From Latilactobacillus sakei (GTDB lineage Bacteria; Bacillota; Bacilli; Lactobacillales; Lactobacillaceae): a stretch of 64,000 bases of DNA. Both the position numbers and the translations under genes were made by a program. The notes under the pieces are model-generated. The model was not told where the DNA came from, made no database searches, and worked only from the letters and a program-made list of their open reading frames with translations. The number at the start of each line of letters is the position of its first letter. The stretch's first letter is position 1. The stretch spans positions 868,001 through 932,000 of the forward strand of contig CP025839.1 in assembly GCA_002953655.1 (NCBI GenBank), written 5' to 3'. Positions 7,826-16,537 of the stretch are shown here, piece after piece.

Positions 7826-8641
7826 TTAGAATATATCCTTAATATCTTTAATGTCAGATAGGGAGGTTGATTCTAAGAAGTAATTTAAATTAATGCTTTT
7901 TTTGTTTATTAAACTAAAAAGGTACGATTTATCAAGTAATCCTTTCCCAAAGGGAACAACAACTAATTTATGATTGATTATCTTAAAATCCTTAAGATGA
8001 CAGGCAGTAATTGAGTCACCATACAGACTGAAAGCCTCAGTAATAATATCTTTTTGATTAAGATAGTTTTTAGGAGTTAGTAAGTTTACAGGATCAAAAA
8101 TAATTTTTAAATGTTGAGGATTTGCGATTATATCAAGTAATTCTTTAGTTAATTGATTGGTGTATAAGGGATGGTTAATACCTGGCTCTATAGCAACAAT
8201 TGTATTTTGATGCGTAGCATAACTAACAAGTGTTTTGACAGAACTTACGACTTTTTGAAAAGCATAGTCGGTAAAATTCTTTTCTGTATAACCGTCATCA
8301 CTTAGACTGCCTGTCTCGGTTGCAACAACACTTCCAGGAAAATACCGTGATAAATCGAGAAATTTTTTAAAAAGATTAAGATTCAAATCACGTTGATAGA
8401 TATTAGAATCGATTATGTTAGTATAGCAGCCAAGAATGGGAACCGATATTTGGTGTAATTGTAATTGGTTAACTATAACATGCAAATAATTTTGATCTAT
8501 CGTTTGAAAATTAAAATTATTTGGGAACGATTTTGTTAGAGCAAGTTGAATTTGCGACATATTGAGTGATTCTAAAATACTTATTAATTCTTCAAGGTTA
8601 TTCTTGTTGAGATCATGGGCACGAACACCAAGGTTTTTCAA
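7826..8641 (-). CDS. Sugar phosphate isomerase/epimerase-like TIM barrel protein
   Basis: The 271-residue protein resembles the xylose-isomerase-like TIM barrel superfamily: GVRAHDL at the start, VATETGSLSDDGYT and VAIEPGINHPLYT with metal-ligand glutamates, IIFDPVNLL with an Asp, and CHLKDF with a His/Asp pair. The start is TTG 8641, eight bases after GGAGG. It is a paralogue of 19035-19877, and both sit beside a GH28 gene. The substrate is unknown; an isomerase or epimerase step for a uronate or deoxysugar would fit, perhaps replacing the missing uronate isomerase. Confidence 0.75.
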   Translation of the reverse strand: MKNLGVRAHDLNKNNLEELISILESLNMSQIQLALTKSFPNNFNFQTIDQNYLHVIVNQLQLHQISVPILGCYTNIIDSNIYQRDLNLNLFKKFLDLSRYFPGSVVATETGSLSDDGYTEKNFTDYAFQKVVSSVKTLVSYATHQNTIVAIEPGINHPLYTNQLTKELLDIIANPQHLKIIFDPVNLLTPKNYLNQKDIITEAFSLYGDSITACHLKDFKIINHKLVVVPFGKGLLDKSYLFSLINKKSINLNYFLESTSLSDIKDIKDIF

Positions 8642-8659
8642 AATAAACGCCTCCAGATA

Positions 8660-8704
8660 TTGACATATTGTGAAAAAATGATTTAATTATGTTAACGCTA
8701 ACAT
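8660..8704 (+). promoter_or_regulatory. Promoter and LacI-type operator, copy 2
   Basis: TTGACA (8660-8665) is followed after about 17-18 bases by an AT-rich -10 (TTAATTA, about 8683-8689). The operator ATGTTAACGCTAACAT (8689-8704) overlaps the start region, an ideal repressor position. It controls the GH28-uxaB-uxaA operon and may also affect the divergent isomerase-like gene. Confidence 0.65.
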
Positions 8705-8719
8705 AAAGGAGTGTAAACC

Positions 8720-10003
8720 ATGCCTAATATAAAATCAATAGTTGACTATGGGGCAGATCCAACTGGAAGAGTAGATTCAACTAAGGCAATTAAGAGATGT
8801 ATTCAAGCAATCAAAGATGAGTCTGGTGGGTGCTTAGTTATTCCAAGTGGTGAATATATAACAGGTGCCATCCAACTTTGTAGCAACCTAACAATCGAAG
8901 TTTGTGCAGGTGCGACCTTAAAGTTTGTAGCAGACTCAAAGCGATATCCTTTAGTTACATCCAGATGGGAGGGTGCAGATTCAATTGTTCATCAAGCTTG
9001 CATTTATGGAACCCAGGTACACAATATTACGATTAAAGGACAAGGAACGATTGATGGGAATGGTCGGTATTGGTGGGATAACTTTAAGTCGAAAAGTTTG
9101 AATAATCCTCGTCCGTATTTAATTTCAATTGAACATTCAAATAATATAAAAATTCAGGATATTCAATTAGTTAATTCTCCGAGTTGGACAGTTCATCCGA
9201 TGGAATCAACTAGAATATTGATTCAAAATATTTTAGTAGAGAATCCGATTGATTCTCCCAATACTGATGGGATTAATCCAGAATCATGCCGTGATGTCCG
9301 GATTGAAAATTGCATTTTTAATGTCGGTGATGACTGTATTGCGATTAAATCTGGAACTGAAGATGCAATTCGTAAAAGTCCATGCGAAGATATTATTATA
9401 ACAAATTGTACAATGAATCATGGTCATGGTGGCGTTGTGATAGGGAGTGAAATGAGTGGTGATATTCGAAGAGTGATGATTACGGATTGTATCTTTAACG
9501 ACACTGACAGAGGTATACGAATGAAGACACGTCGTGGTCGAGGTGGAAAAGTAAGCGATATTACTGTTGATAATATATTAATGACAAATACAATTTGCCC
9601 ATTGGTTATCAATTCTTATTATTTCTGTGGTCCAGGTGGGAAATATAGTGTAGTTGCTGATAAAGAAAAACAACCGATAAATAATCAAACGCCTTATTAT
9701 GAAAATATTACAATTAGTAATATCACGGCTAGAAAGACAAGAGCATGTGCTGCATTTATTTATGGGCTACCTGAAGCACCAATTCGTAATTTGAGATTAA
9801 CAAATATAGCAATTGATTTAGTTAAAGATCATACATTGCCAGCTGTAGAGCCCGCTATGATTCAAGATGGTCAAAAAATGAGAGCAGAGAAACTGTTTAT
9901 GGTTAATACTGAGAATACTAAAATAACAAATATGACAGTCGACGGCATGAATACACAATTATTTTATACTGAAAAGAATAATTTAAACTTAAAAAATGAT
10001 TGA
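8720..10003 (+). CDS. GH28 glycoside hydrolase (exo-polygalacturonase-like)
   Basis: This 427-residue parallel beta-helix protein has all classical GH28 elements: SPNTDG (Asp183), GDDC (Asp204/Asp205), GHGGVVIGSE (His236) and RMK (Arg267, Lys269). There is no signal peptide, so it probably acts in the cytoplasm on imported oligogalacturonides and frees galacturonate. AAAGGAGTG precedes ATG 8720. It heads an operon with uxaB and uxaA, the next steps for galacturonate. It could also act on rhamnogalacturonan ends. Confidence 0.9.
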   Translation: MPNIKSIVDYGADPTGRVDSTKAIKRCIQAIKDESGGCLVIPSGEYITGAIQLCSNLTIEVCAGATLKFVADSKRYPLVTSRWEGADSIVHQACIYGTQVHNITIKGQGTIDGNGRYWWDNFKSKSLNNPRPYLISIEHSNNIKIQDIQLVNSPSWTVHPMESTRILIQNILVENPIDSPNTDGINPESCRDVRIENCIFNVGDDCIAIKSGTEDAIRKSPCEDIIITNCTMNHGHGGVVIGSEMSGDIRRVMITDCIFNDTDRGIRMKTRRGRGGKVSDITVDNILMTNTICPLVINSYYFCGPGGKYSVVADKEKQPINNQTPYYENITISNITARKTRACAAFIYGLPEAPIRNLRLTNIAIDLVKDHTLPAVEPAMIQDGQKMRAEKLFMVNTENTKITNMTVDGMNTQLFYTEKNNLNLKND

Positions 10004-10021
10004 TAAAGGGGAACATATTAA

Positions 10022-11446
10022 ATGGAAATGATAAATGCGGTTATTAAGCGAGAAAAAGAATTGCCAACTAAAGTCCTACAATTTGGCGAAGGGAATTTTC
10101 TAAGAGCTTTCGTTGATTGGCAAATTCAACAGATGAATAATCAAGGTTTATTTAACGGTGGGGTGAAGGTCATTCAACCAATTGAACACGGCATGGTTAA
10201 TCGACTAGCGGATCAAGATAATCTCTATACGGTTTTACTGGAAGGGTTATTAGCAGGAAAAAAAATTCAATCTTCGGAAGTCATCACTGCTATTAATGGG
10301 ACTGTTAACCCGTATGCTGATTTTGCAGCCTATCTTGATTTGGCACAAGATGATAATCTTGCGTTTATTTTCTCCAATACGACTGAAGCCGGTATTCAGT
10401 TTGATCCAACAGACCAATTGACGACTAGCACACCAAATACTTATCCAGGCAAATTGACAGCGCTATTATACGAACGCTTTAAGTTACAAAAGGCCGGCTT
10501 TGACATCATTCCTTGCGAATTGATTAACCATAATGGTGATCAATTGAAAGATTGTGTTTTGAAATACGCCGATCTTTGGTCACTCGGAGCTGACTTTAAG
10601 CAATGGGTCAACACAGAAAATCGGTTCTATTCAACATTGGTTGACCGGATTGTACCCGGTTATCCTAAGGAACGGGCTGCCGAATTATGTGAACAATTCG
10701 GTTACCAAGATGATTTAATTGTTAAGGCTGAACCCTTTTTAATCTTTGTCATTGAAGGGGATGCCAGCTTAGCGGAACGATTACCATTAAAAGCGGCCGG
10801 CATTAATGTTGTCATCACCGACGATATGCAACCTTATCGTGAACGCAAAGTACGCTTGCTAAACGGCCCGCATAGTACGATGGCTCCTATTGCGCGCTTA
10901 GCTGGCTTAGAAACGGTGGGTCAAGTGATGGCTGATCCTGATTTTAGCCAGTTTATTAACGATGAAATGTATACCGAAATTATGCCAGTAATCGATTTGC
11001 CTCACCAAGAATTGGCTGATTATGCGGAAGGCATTAAGGAACGTTTTGCTAATCCGTATGTTAAACACGAATTGGCATCAATCGCGTTAAATAGCATTTC
11101 TAAATTTAAAGCGCGCCTCTTACCTAGCTTACAACAAAATATTGAACAACAGCATCAAGTTCCCGTTCGAATGGCACTCGCCTTAGCCGCTTTATTAGTC
11201 ATTTATGGGGACTATCCTGATATTGCAATTGAACCTAACGATACACCGGAAACAATCGCTTTTTTCAAAACTATTCAACAACAACCAGATTATATCGAAA
11301 AGGCATTGGCTGCTGAAGCCTTATGGGGAGTGGATTTAACGCAATTACCTGGCTTAGAGGCAACTGTTAAAGCTGATATGGCACAAATTTTGAATCAACA
11401 AACACGGCAATTAGTACGTGCGATTAATAAAGGAGAAACACTATGA
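10022..11446 (+). CDS. uxaB: Tagaturonate reductase
   Basis: It reduces D-tagaturonate to D-altronate with NADH. The 474-residue length and sequence fit the UxaB branch of the long-chain mannitol dehydrogenase family: LQFGEGNFLRAFVDWQI forms the N-terminal nucleotide-binding segment (about 19-35), and KVRLLNGPHSTMAPIA is the conserved active-site block. It lies 18 bases after the GH28 gene and overlaps uxaA by four bases. No uxaC (uronate isomerase) gene is in the window, so tagaturonate must come from an enzyme encoded elsewhere or from a non-orthologous isomerase. Confidence 0.93.
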   Translation: MEMINAVIKREKELPTKVLQFGEGNFLRAFVDWQIQQMNNQGLFNGGVKVIQPIEHGMVNRLADQDNLYTVLLEGLLAGKKIQSSEVITAINGTVNPYADFAAYLDLAQDDNLAFIFSNTTEAGIQFDPTDQLTTSTPNTYPGKLTALLYERFKLQKAGFDIIPCELINHNGDQLKDCVLKYADLWSLGADFKQWVNTENRFYSTLVDRIVPGYPKERAAELCEQFGYQDDLIVKAEPFLIFVIEGDASLAERLPLKAAGINVVITDDMQPYRERKVRLLNGPHSTMAPIARLAGLETVGQVMADPDFSQFINDEMYTEIMPVIDLPHQELADYAEGIKERFANPYVKHELASIALNSISKFKARLLPSLQQNIEQQHQVPVRMALALAALLVIYGDYPDIAIEPNDTPETIAFFKTIQQQPDYIEKALAAEALWGVDLTQLPGLEATVKADMAQILNQQTRQLVRAINKGETL

Positions 11447-12942
11447 ATCAATACGTCATTTTAAACGCGAATGATAACGTTGCAGTAGCTTTGCAAGATC
11501 TAACGGCTGGAACTGTGATAGCAGATCTTGAAACACCGGTCACGCTGCAAGAGGACGTCAAACGCGGGCATAAATTCACACTACAAGCACTCTCAAAAAA
11601 TGCCGATGTCATTAAATATGGTTATCCAATTGGCCATGTGACTGAAGATGTTGTGGCTGGACAATGGGTGCATACGCATAATCTGGCCACTAACTTGAAG
11701 GACCAACTGGCTTATGATTATCAACCAATGACCATTCCCAACCATTATCAAAAGGAACCAGAACGGTATTTTATGGGGTATCAGCGCGATAACGGAAAAG
11801 TCGGCATTCGAAATAACCTCTACATTATTCCAACCGTAGGCTGTATCAATCCCTTGTTGGACATCTTTGTACAACAATTTAAGGCGCTTCATCCAGATAA
11901 TGGCTCATTTGATAACATCATCGTTTTGAAACATCCCTATGGTTGTTCACAATTGGGTGACGATTTTGAAATGACCCGCCGAATTTTAGTGGATGCCGCG
12001 CTTCAACCAAATGCTGGTGGGGTCTTAGTCTTTGGTCTCGGTTGTGAAAATAACCAGATGGACGGGATGAAAGCGGCCATCGAAGCCTACGAACCGATTA
12101 ATCCAGATCGTATGAAATTTATCATTTCACAAGAAGTGAAAGATGAACTAGGTGATGCACTAGATTTATTGGAAGAACTAAATGAAGCCGCTAAAGATGA
12201 TCATCGTGTGAAATGTCCGCTAAGTGATTTGAAGATTGGCTTGAAATGTGGCGGTTCAGATGGGCTATCCGGGGTCACTGCCAACCCGTTATTAGGCCGC
12301 TTATCAGATTATATTGTGGCCCAAGGTGGTTCAACGGTTTTAACGGAAGTCCCAGAAATGTTTGGCGCTGAACAAATCTTAATGTCACGGGCTAAGGATC
12401 AACCGACTTTTGAAAAAATTGTCGAATTGATTAATGATTTTAAAGCTTACTTTGAATCTTATCACCAACCTATTTATGAAAACCCATCACCAGGTAATAA
12501 AGAAGGTGGGATTTCAACTTTAGAGGATAAATCGCTAGGGTGTACGCAAAAATCAGGGACTTCACCAGTATGCGATGTTTTACAATACGGCGATAAATTG
12601 AAGACTAATGGCTTGTCACTATTACAAGCACCCGGAAATGATTTAGTCTCATCATCAGCATTGGCTTCTGCTGATTGTCAGATGGTGCTCTTTACAACCG
12701 GTCGGGGGACACCGTTTGCGACTTATGTCCCAACTGTTAAAGTGGCGTCAAATTCCTACATTGCAGATAAGAAACCACGTTGGATTGACTTTGATGCTGG
12801 CCAATTAATGAACAAATCAATGGATGATTTGGCGGATCAATTCATCGATTTTATTATCGAAACAGCAAGTGGCCGTCCAACTAATAACGAACAATTTGGG
12901 ATTCACGGGATTGCTATTTTTAAAAATGGTGTCACGGAATAA
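11443..12942 (+). CDS. uxaA: Altronate dehydratase
   Basis: It dehydrates D-altronate to 2-keto-3-deoxygluconate. The 499-residue protein has the N-terminal SAF domain (about 1-90) and the large UxaA domain, with KHPYGCSQLGDD, GLGCENNQ, GLKCGGSDGLSGVTANPLLG and LEDKSLGCTQKSG; its cysteines suit an iron-dependent active site. The four-base overlap with uxaB indicates coupled translation. A terminator follows directly. Confidence 0.94.
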   Translation: MNQYVILNANDNVAVALQDLTAGTVIADLETPVTLQEDVKRGHKFTLQALSKNADVIKYGYPIGHVTEDVVAGQWVHTHNLATNLKDQLAYDYQPMTIPNHYQKEPERYFMGYQRDNGKVGIRNNLYIIPTVGCINPLLDIFVQQFKALHPDNGSFDNIIVLKHPYGCSQLGDDFEMTRRILVDAALQPNAGGVLVFGLGCENNQMDGMKAAIEAYEPINPDRMKFIISQEVKDELGDALDLLEELNEAAKDDHRVKCPLSDLKIGLKCGGSDGLSGVTANPLLGRLSDYIVAQGGSTVLTEVPEMFGAEQILMSRAKDQPTFEKIVELINDFKAYFESYHQPIYENPSPGNKEGGISTLEDKSLGCTQKSGTSPVCDVLQYGDKLKTNGLSLLQAPGNDLVSSSALASADCQMVLFTTGRGTPFATYVPTVKVASNSYIADKKPRWIDFDAGQLMNKSMDDLADQFIDFIIETASGRPTNNEQFGIHGIAIFKNGVTE

Positions 12943-12959
12943 AATTAGGAATCAAAAAA

Positions 12960-12993
12960 AGAGTCACAATTATTAATTGTGACTCTTTTTTTA
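12960..12993. terminator. Bidirectional terminator
   Basis: AGAGTCACAATTATTAATTG with GTGACTCT closes a perfect hairpin followed by seven T; it serves uxaA and the convergent AraC gene. Confidence 0.88.
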
Positions 12994-12994
12994 G

Positions 12995-13978
12995 TTACAG
13001 TAAATTATCGTCTGTCTTATGTTTGCGTGTTTCCGATGGGAGTTCATGGTAGGCCTTCTTATATTCCTTGTAGAAGTAGTTCTTGTTCGTATAGCCGATT
13101 TCAGCGATGATATCGTCGATTGTTCGCTGCGTCGAGCTGATCAAAAGATGGGCTTTCAGTAGCTTTTGCTTATTGAGTAACTCTGTAAAGGTGACGTGTG
13201 TTTCAGCCTTAATGAAGTTACTGAGGTAGTTTTTGGTGTAGCTTAGCTTCTCTGCTAAGGCAGTGAGGGTTAGTGTTGTATAGTCCTTTTCAATAATCGC
13301 AAAAATCCGGTTTAAAAGATCGTTGGGCATCTGATTGGTGTCCCGGACCATGCTGGGATCATAGTTGCGCATTAATTCAGTTAGCAAAATGATTAAATAA
13401 TGGCTGATAATCACATCCGAAAAATCGGCTGGAAAGTAGTACTCGGTCAGTAATTGTTCAATGACATTACTAATTTTAGGCAAGTTATCTTGGAAGAGTA
13501 AGAAGTTCTTCTGCGCCTCGGTATGGTTGTTGATTAAGAAATCAAATAAAATACTGCGGTTTGATTTCATCTGTTCGAGCCAGTGAAGATTGATATTTTG
13601 ATTTTGAAAGAGAATGTTGATCAAGATATCATTCTCGCCTAATGGTTCAATTGAATGTTCACTACCGATATCAATTAAGAGAATATCATGTTGTTTTAAA
13701 TGCACTTTTTGTCCATCGATAATTTCGGTACACTCACCGGAATAGATATAGTTGAGCTCCATAAAATCGTGAGAGTGTTTTGGATAGGCAGCATAGCGAT
13801 TGTGTTTATTGATGTAAATATCTTTATTTTTGAAGAAGTACTGACTTTCCAGTTTAAATTCGGCTGGTGACTCAGGGACCGTAGCCGTGGGAAAGTCGGG
13901 GACAAAGCGGTGGCTGGTTCGTTGTAGTGTCTCAATCGGTGTTTCTTGTTTTAAAAAAGTGGCTAAAGTTTGTTCCAT
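12995..13978 (-). CDS. AraC family transcriptional regulator (RhaS/RhaR-like candidate)
   Basis: The 327-residue protein has an N-terminal cupin sensor domain (about 60-150, HSHDFMELNYIYSGECTEII) and a C-terminal double helix-turn-helix (about 225-320, TLTALAEKLSYTKNYLSNFI and IIAEIGYTNKNYFYKEYKKAY). AGGAG lies eight bases before the ATG. It sits beside the second symporter and the GH105/GH28 genes, so it is the best local candidate for the activator reading the TAATCTGTATAT elements at 16423, 25187 and 32777. The inducer, perhaps rhamnose, is inferred. Confidence 0.87.
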   Translation of the reverse strand: MEQTLATFLKQETPIETLQRTSHRFVPDFPTATVPESPAEFKLESQYFFKNKDIYINKHNRYAAYPKHSHDFMELNYIYSGECTEIIDGQKVHLKQHDILLIDIGSEHSIEPLGENDILINILFQNQNINLHWLEQMKSNRSILFDFLINNHTEAQKNFLLFQDNLPKISNVIEQLLTEYYFPADFSDVIISHYLIILLTELMRNYDPSMVRDTNQMPNDLLNRIFAIIEKDYTTLTLTALAEKLSYTKNYLSNFIKAETHVTFTELLNKQKLLKAHLLISSTQRTIDDIIAEIGYTNKNYFYKEYKKAYHELPSETRKHKTDDNLL

Positions 13979-14008
13979 TTAGAGGTCTCCTAAAACAAAT
14001 TATCAGTA

Positions 14009-14024
14009 ATGTAACTGATTACAT
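14009..14024. promoter_or_regulatory. Palindrome upstream of the AraC gene
   Basis: ATGTAACTGATTACAT has perfect 6-bp arms around CTGA, 30 bases before the AraC start. It is a possible operator for autoregulation; the core differs from the ATGTTA...TAACAT operators. Confidence 0.35.
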
Positions 14025-14093
14025 CGTAGCATAAGATTAAAAAAAACGCTAAGTAAAATGAGATTTACTTAGCGTCTTAAAGATTAGTTGAGA

Positions 14094-15542
14094 TTAATCT
14101 TGGTTGTTAATTTCTTTAAGTTTAGCATCAACATCATCAATTGTCTTCTTGTTAAGTGGGTATAAGAAGGCAAGGATTAATGCAGCGATTAATAATAATG
14201 CGGCTGGTAATAAGTTCGCTAAACCATAAATCCGGTTTTCAACGGCGATACTTTGAACGGCACCACCATTTGTTGATGATTGGTAGCCGATTAATTGAAG
14301 CATGAAACCACCGATCCCACCAGCTAAGGCTTGGCCAACTTTACGAGCGAATGAATTTACACCGTAAACGGTACCGTCTTCACGATAGCCAGTCACGTAT
14401 TGATGGTAATCAATAACGTCAGTGATGAAAGCCCAGACCATTAAGTTGAAAAGTGAAAAACCTAAAGTTGCGATGAACATGAAGACAAGGTAAACCCAAG
14501 CATTGTGAATGTGCATGAAGTACATGATGAAATATAAAGCAGATGAGAAAACTAAGGTCACAACACTGGCTTCTTTCTTACCAAAACGTTTGATCACCCA
14601 AGTTGCAAAAGGTGCAAGCAAGATAACTGTCCCGTAAGTGAAGAGAAGGGCGATTGACATCGCTTCTTTGTTATGGAAATAGTCATTGAAAAGATAAGTA
14701 GTGGTTGTGCCTGATAAGATTTGGTTGATAACGATGAATAAATCGACAGCAACAAGGGCAAGTAATGCTTTGTTTTTAGCCATTCCTTTTAATAAATCTT
14801 TAGCGCTTACTTTTTCATGTTTTTGAATTTGAACCCGTTCAGTTGTTAGTTTGTATGTCATATTGTATGACAAGAAGGCAAGTAATGAACAAACGATTGC
14901 GATAATGAAGAAACGCATGTTTGAAACAACTTGGCGACCATCAGCAGCTTGTGCGTACATGAAGATAGGGATTAAGAACCCAGTTGAAGCACCACCGATA
15001 GCTGAGCCTAAACTTCTGAAAGTTGATAATGAAGCACGGTGATCGGGGTCAGCACTAATTGCTGAAGCCATTGAACCGTAAGGGATATTGATTGCTGATA
15101 AGAAAATCCCATAAACCAGGTATGAAATGAAGATGTAGACAATCTTTAAGGTCATTGGTAATGAGTGCATGAATGGTAAGAACATGATGATTGTAATTAA
15201 GCAGAAAGGATATTTCATCCGACGAATCCAAGGACGGAAACGACCTTCACTGGTTAAGGCCGTTGTGTCGGCAATCCGGCCCACTGTAACATCAGCAAAA
15301 GCATCGATAATTCTAGCTGTTAAGAATAAAATCCCAACTACCCCACCGGCAATCCCGAGCACGTTCGTGTAATAAATCATTAGGAAACTATTCACAAGGC
15401 CGAGTATAAAACAATTCCCTAAATCACCGAACATGTAACCAATTTTGTCGCGAAGACCAAATGGTTTGGCGTTAGTTTTCACAGCTTCGTGTTGCGCTGT
15501 GGTTGATTGAGTACCTGGATGAGTCGCTGTAGGTGCTTTCAT
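14094..15542 (-). CDS. GPH-type sugar:cation symporter (MFS), second copy
   Basis: The 482-residue protein has about 12 membrane segments and the GPH signature (KIGYMFGDLGNCFILGLVNSFLMIYYTN; RIIDAFADVTVGRIAD; GRFRPWIRR). The ATG giving MKAPTATHPG is used because AAGGAG lies nine bases upstream; the ATG at 15551 abuts the ribosome site. Two cre-like boxes lie upstream. It probably imports rhamnogalacturonan-derived oligosaccharides for the GH105 and GH28 enzymes encoded divergently. It resembles the symporter at 6195-7715 only in general pattern. Confidence 0.88.
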   Translation of the reverse strand: MKAPTATHPGTQSTTAQHEAVKTNAKPFGLRDKIGYMFGDLGNCFILGLVNSFLMIYYTNVLGIAGGVVGILFLTARIIDAFADVTVGRIADTTALTSEGRFRPWIRRMKYPFCLITIIMFLPFMHSLPMTLKIVYIFISYLVYGIFLSAINIPYGSMASAISADPDHRASLSTFRSLGSAIGGASTGFLIPIFMYAQAADGRQVVSNMRFFIIAIVCSLLAFLSYNMTYKLTTERVQIQKHEKVSAKDLLKGMAKNKALLALVAVDLFIVINQILSGTTTTYLFNDYFHNKEAMSIALLFTYGTVILLAPFATWVIKRFGKKEASVVTLVFSSALYFIMYFMHIHNAWVYLVFMFIATLGFSLFNLMVWAFITDVIDYHQYVTGYREDGTVYGVNSFARKVGQALAGGIGGFMLQLIGYQSSTNGGAVQSIAVENRIYGLANLLPAALLLIAALILAFLYPLNKKTIDDVDAKLKEINNQD

Positions 15543-15578
15543 ATTATGCATCTCCTTAAAAAATTATGAATGATTTCT

Positions 15579-15592
15579 GGTAAACGCTTACA
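15579..15592. promoter_or_regulatory. cre-like site
   Basis: Minus strand TGTAAGCGTTTACC is a near-perfect match to the cre consensus, 37 bases before the symporter start. Confidence 0.65.
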
Positions 15593-15684
15593 GTCTTATT
15601 GAACAATATCCACCGGTCCGTCGCAATATGTTTTTTTATGTTTATTTGTATCACTTATACATATTAGGTATTTTTAAGCAGAAA

Positions 15685-15698
15685 ATAAAGCGCTAACA
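15685..15698. promoter_or_regulatory. cre-like site
   Basis: ATAAAGCGCTAACA (minus strand TGTTAGCGCTTTAT) is a weaker cre match, 50 bases before the YczE-like gene in the divergent region. Confidence 0.45.
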
Positions 15699-15747
15699 CT
15701 GTACAATTAAGGCATAGCCAATTTTTAATTGTGAGGAGGAGAATACT

Positions 15748-16422
15748 GTGTATGCTGAAAATGGGGCATTAAGGAAACTAACTGTGTTTGAAACGTTATT
15801 TTATTTTATTATTTCGATCTTATTGAACGGATTGGCGAATGCCTTAACAGTTGCTACTAATCTAGGGAGTGCAATCTGGACAGCTTCGGCAGCTAATTTA
15901 GCGAGTTACTTACACAGCGGATTGGGATTGATTTTATTCTTATATGGAATTATTGTTATTTTTGTCAATATCATCTTGTTGCGCCGAGTCGATATGCGCC
16001 GGATTATTGGCAACTTGATTTTCATTATGCCGTTTAGTTACTTGGTTCAGCAATTTACTAAGATGTTTGTTGAACTCGGAGTAGGGCGCTTGCCTTTTGG
16101 TCCCAGAATCGCCTTGGACTTAGTCGGGGTTGTATTGATTGGCGTTGCGGTGTCAATCTATCAACGGGTTCGGATTGTGTTACATCCCAATGATGACTTA
16201 TCGTATATTCTGCGATTCAGTTTTTTCCATGGGAATGCAGCGATTGGGCAGTATGTTAGCTACACGTTACCCTTGTTAGTTGTTTTATTCTGTTGGCTCC
16301 AAACTAAAAGTCTAGTCGCAATCAATATTGGGACTGCGATTTCGTTAGTTATTCAAGGCCCAATTACCGGCTGGTCGGATAAGCACGTCTTTACACACTT
16401 GAAACACCGGCCAACGATTTAG
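15748..16422 (+). CDS. YczE/YitT-like integral membrane protein
   Basis: The 224-residue protein starts at GTG 15748 behind GAGGAGG. It has five or six membrane segments. The start (FYFIISILLNGLANALTVATNLGSAIWTASAANLA) and VDMRRIIGNLIFIMPFSYLV resemble the YczE/YyaS membrane family, which has no settled function. It lies between the symporter and the GH105 gene. A role in transport or in the sugar pathway is possible but not shown. Confidence 0.7.
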   Translation: MYAENGALRKLTVFETLFYFIISILLNGLANALTVATNLGSAIWTASAANLASYLHSGLGLILFLYGIIVIFVNIILLRRVDMRRIIGNLIFIMPFSYLVQQFTKMFVELGVGRLPFGPRIALDLVGVVLIGVAVSIYQRVRIVLHPNDDLSYILRFSFFHGNAAIGQYVSYTLPLLVVLFCWLQTKSLVAINIGTAISLVIQGPITGWSDKHVFTHLKHRPTI

Positions 16423-16464
16423 TTATCTGTATATTTGTTAATGCCATCTTAATAATCTGTATTG
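16423..16464 (+). promoter_or_regulatory. Direct repeats, candidate AraC-activator site
   Basis: TTATCTGTATAT (16423-16434) and TAATCTGTATTG (16453-16464) are direct repeats 30 bases apart, upstream of the GH105-GH28 operon. The same element occurs before rhaB and before the small protein at 32878. AraC proteins typically read such direct repeats. Confidence 0.5.
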
Positions 16465-16496
16465 TGGCTTCCTTGTGAAGTTTGTATGATAATCAG

Positions 16497-16510
16497 TGAA
16501 AGCGGTTGCT
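16497..16510. promoter_or_regulatory. cre-like site
   Basis: TGAAAGCGGTTGCT, downstream of the direct repeats and 28 bases before the GH105 start. Nearly the same box (TGAAAGCGGTTGCC) lies before rhaB. Confidence 0.6.
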
Positions 16511-16537
16511 AAAGACCGTAAGCTAGGAGGAAAAATT

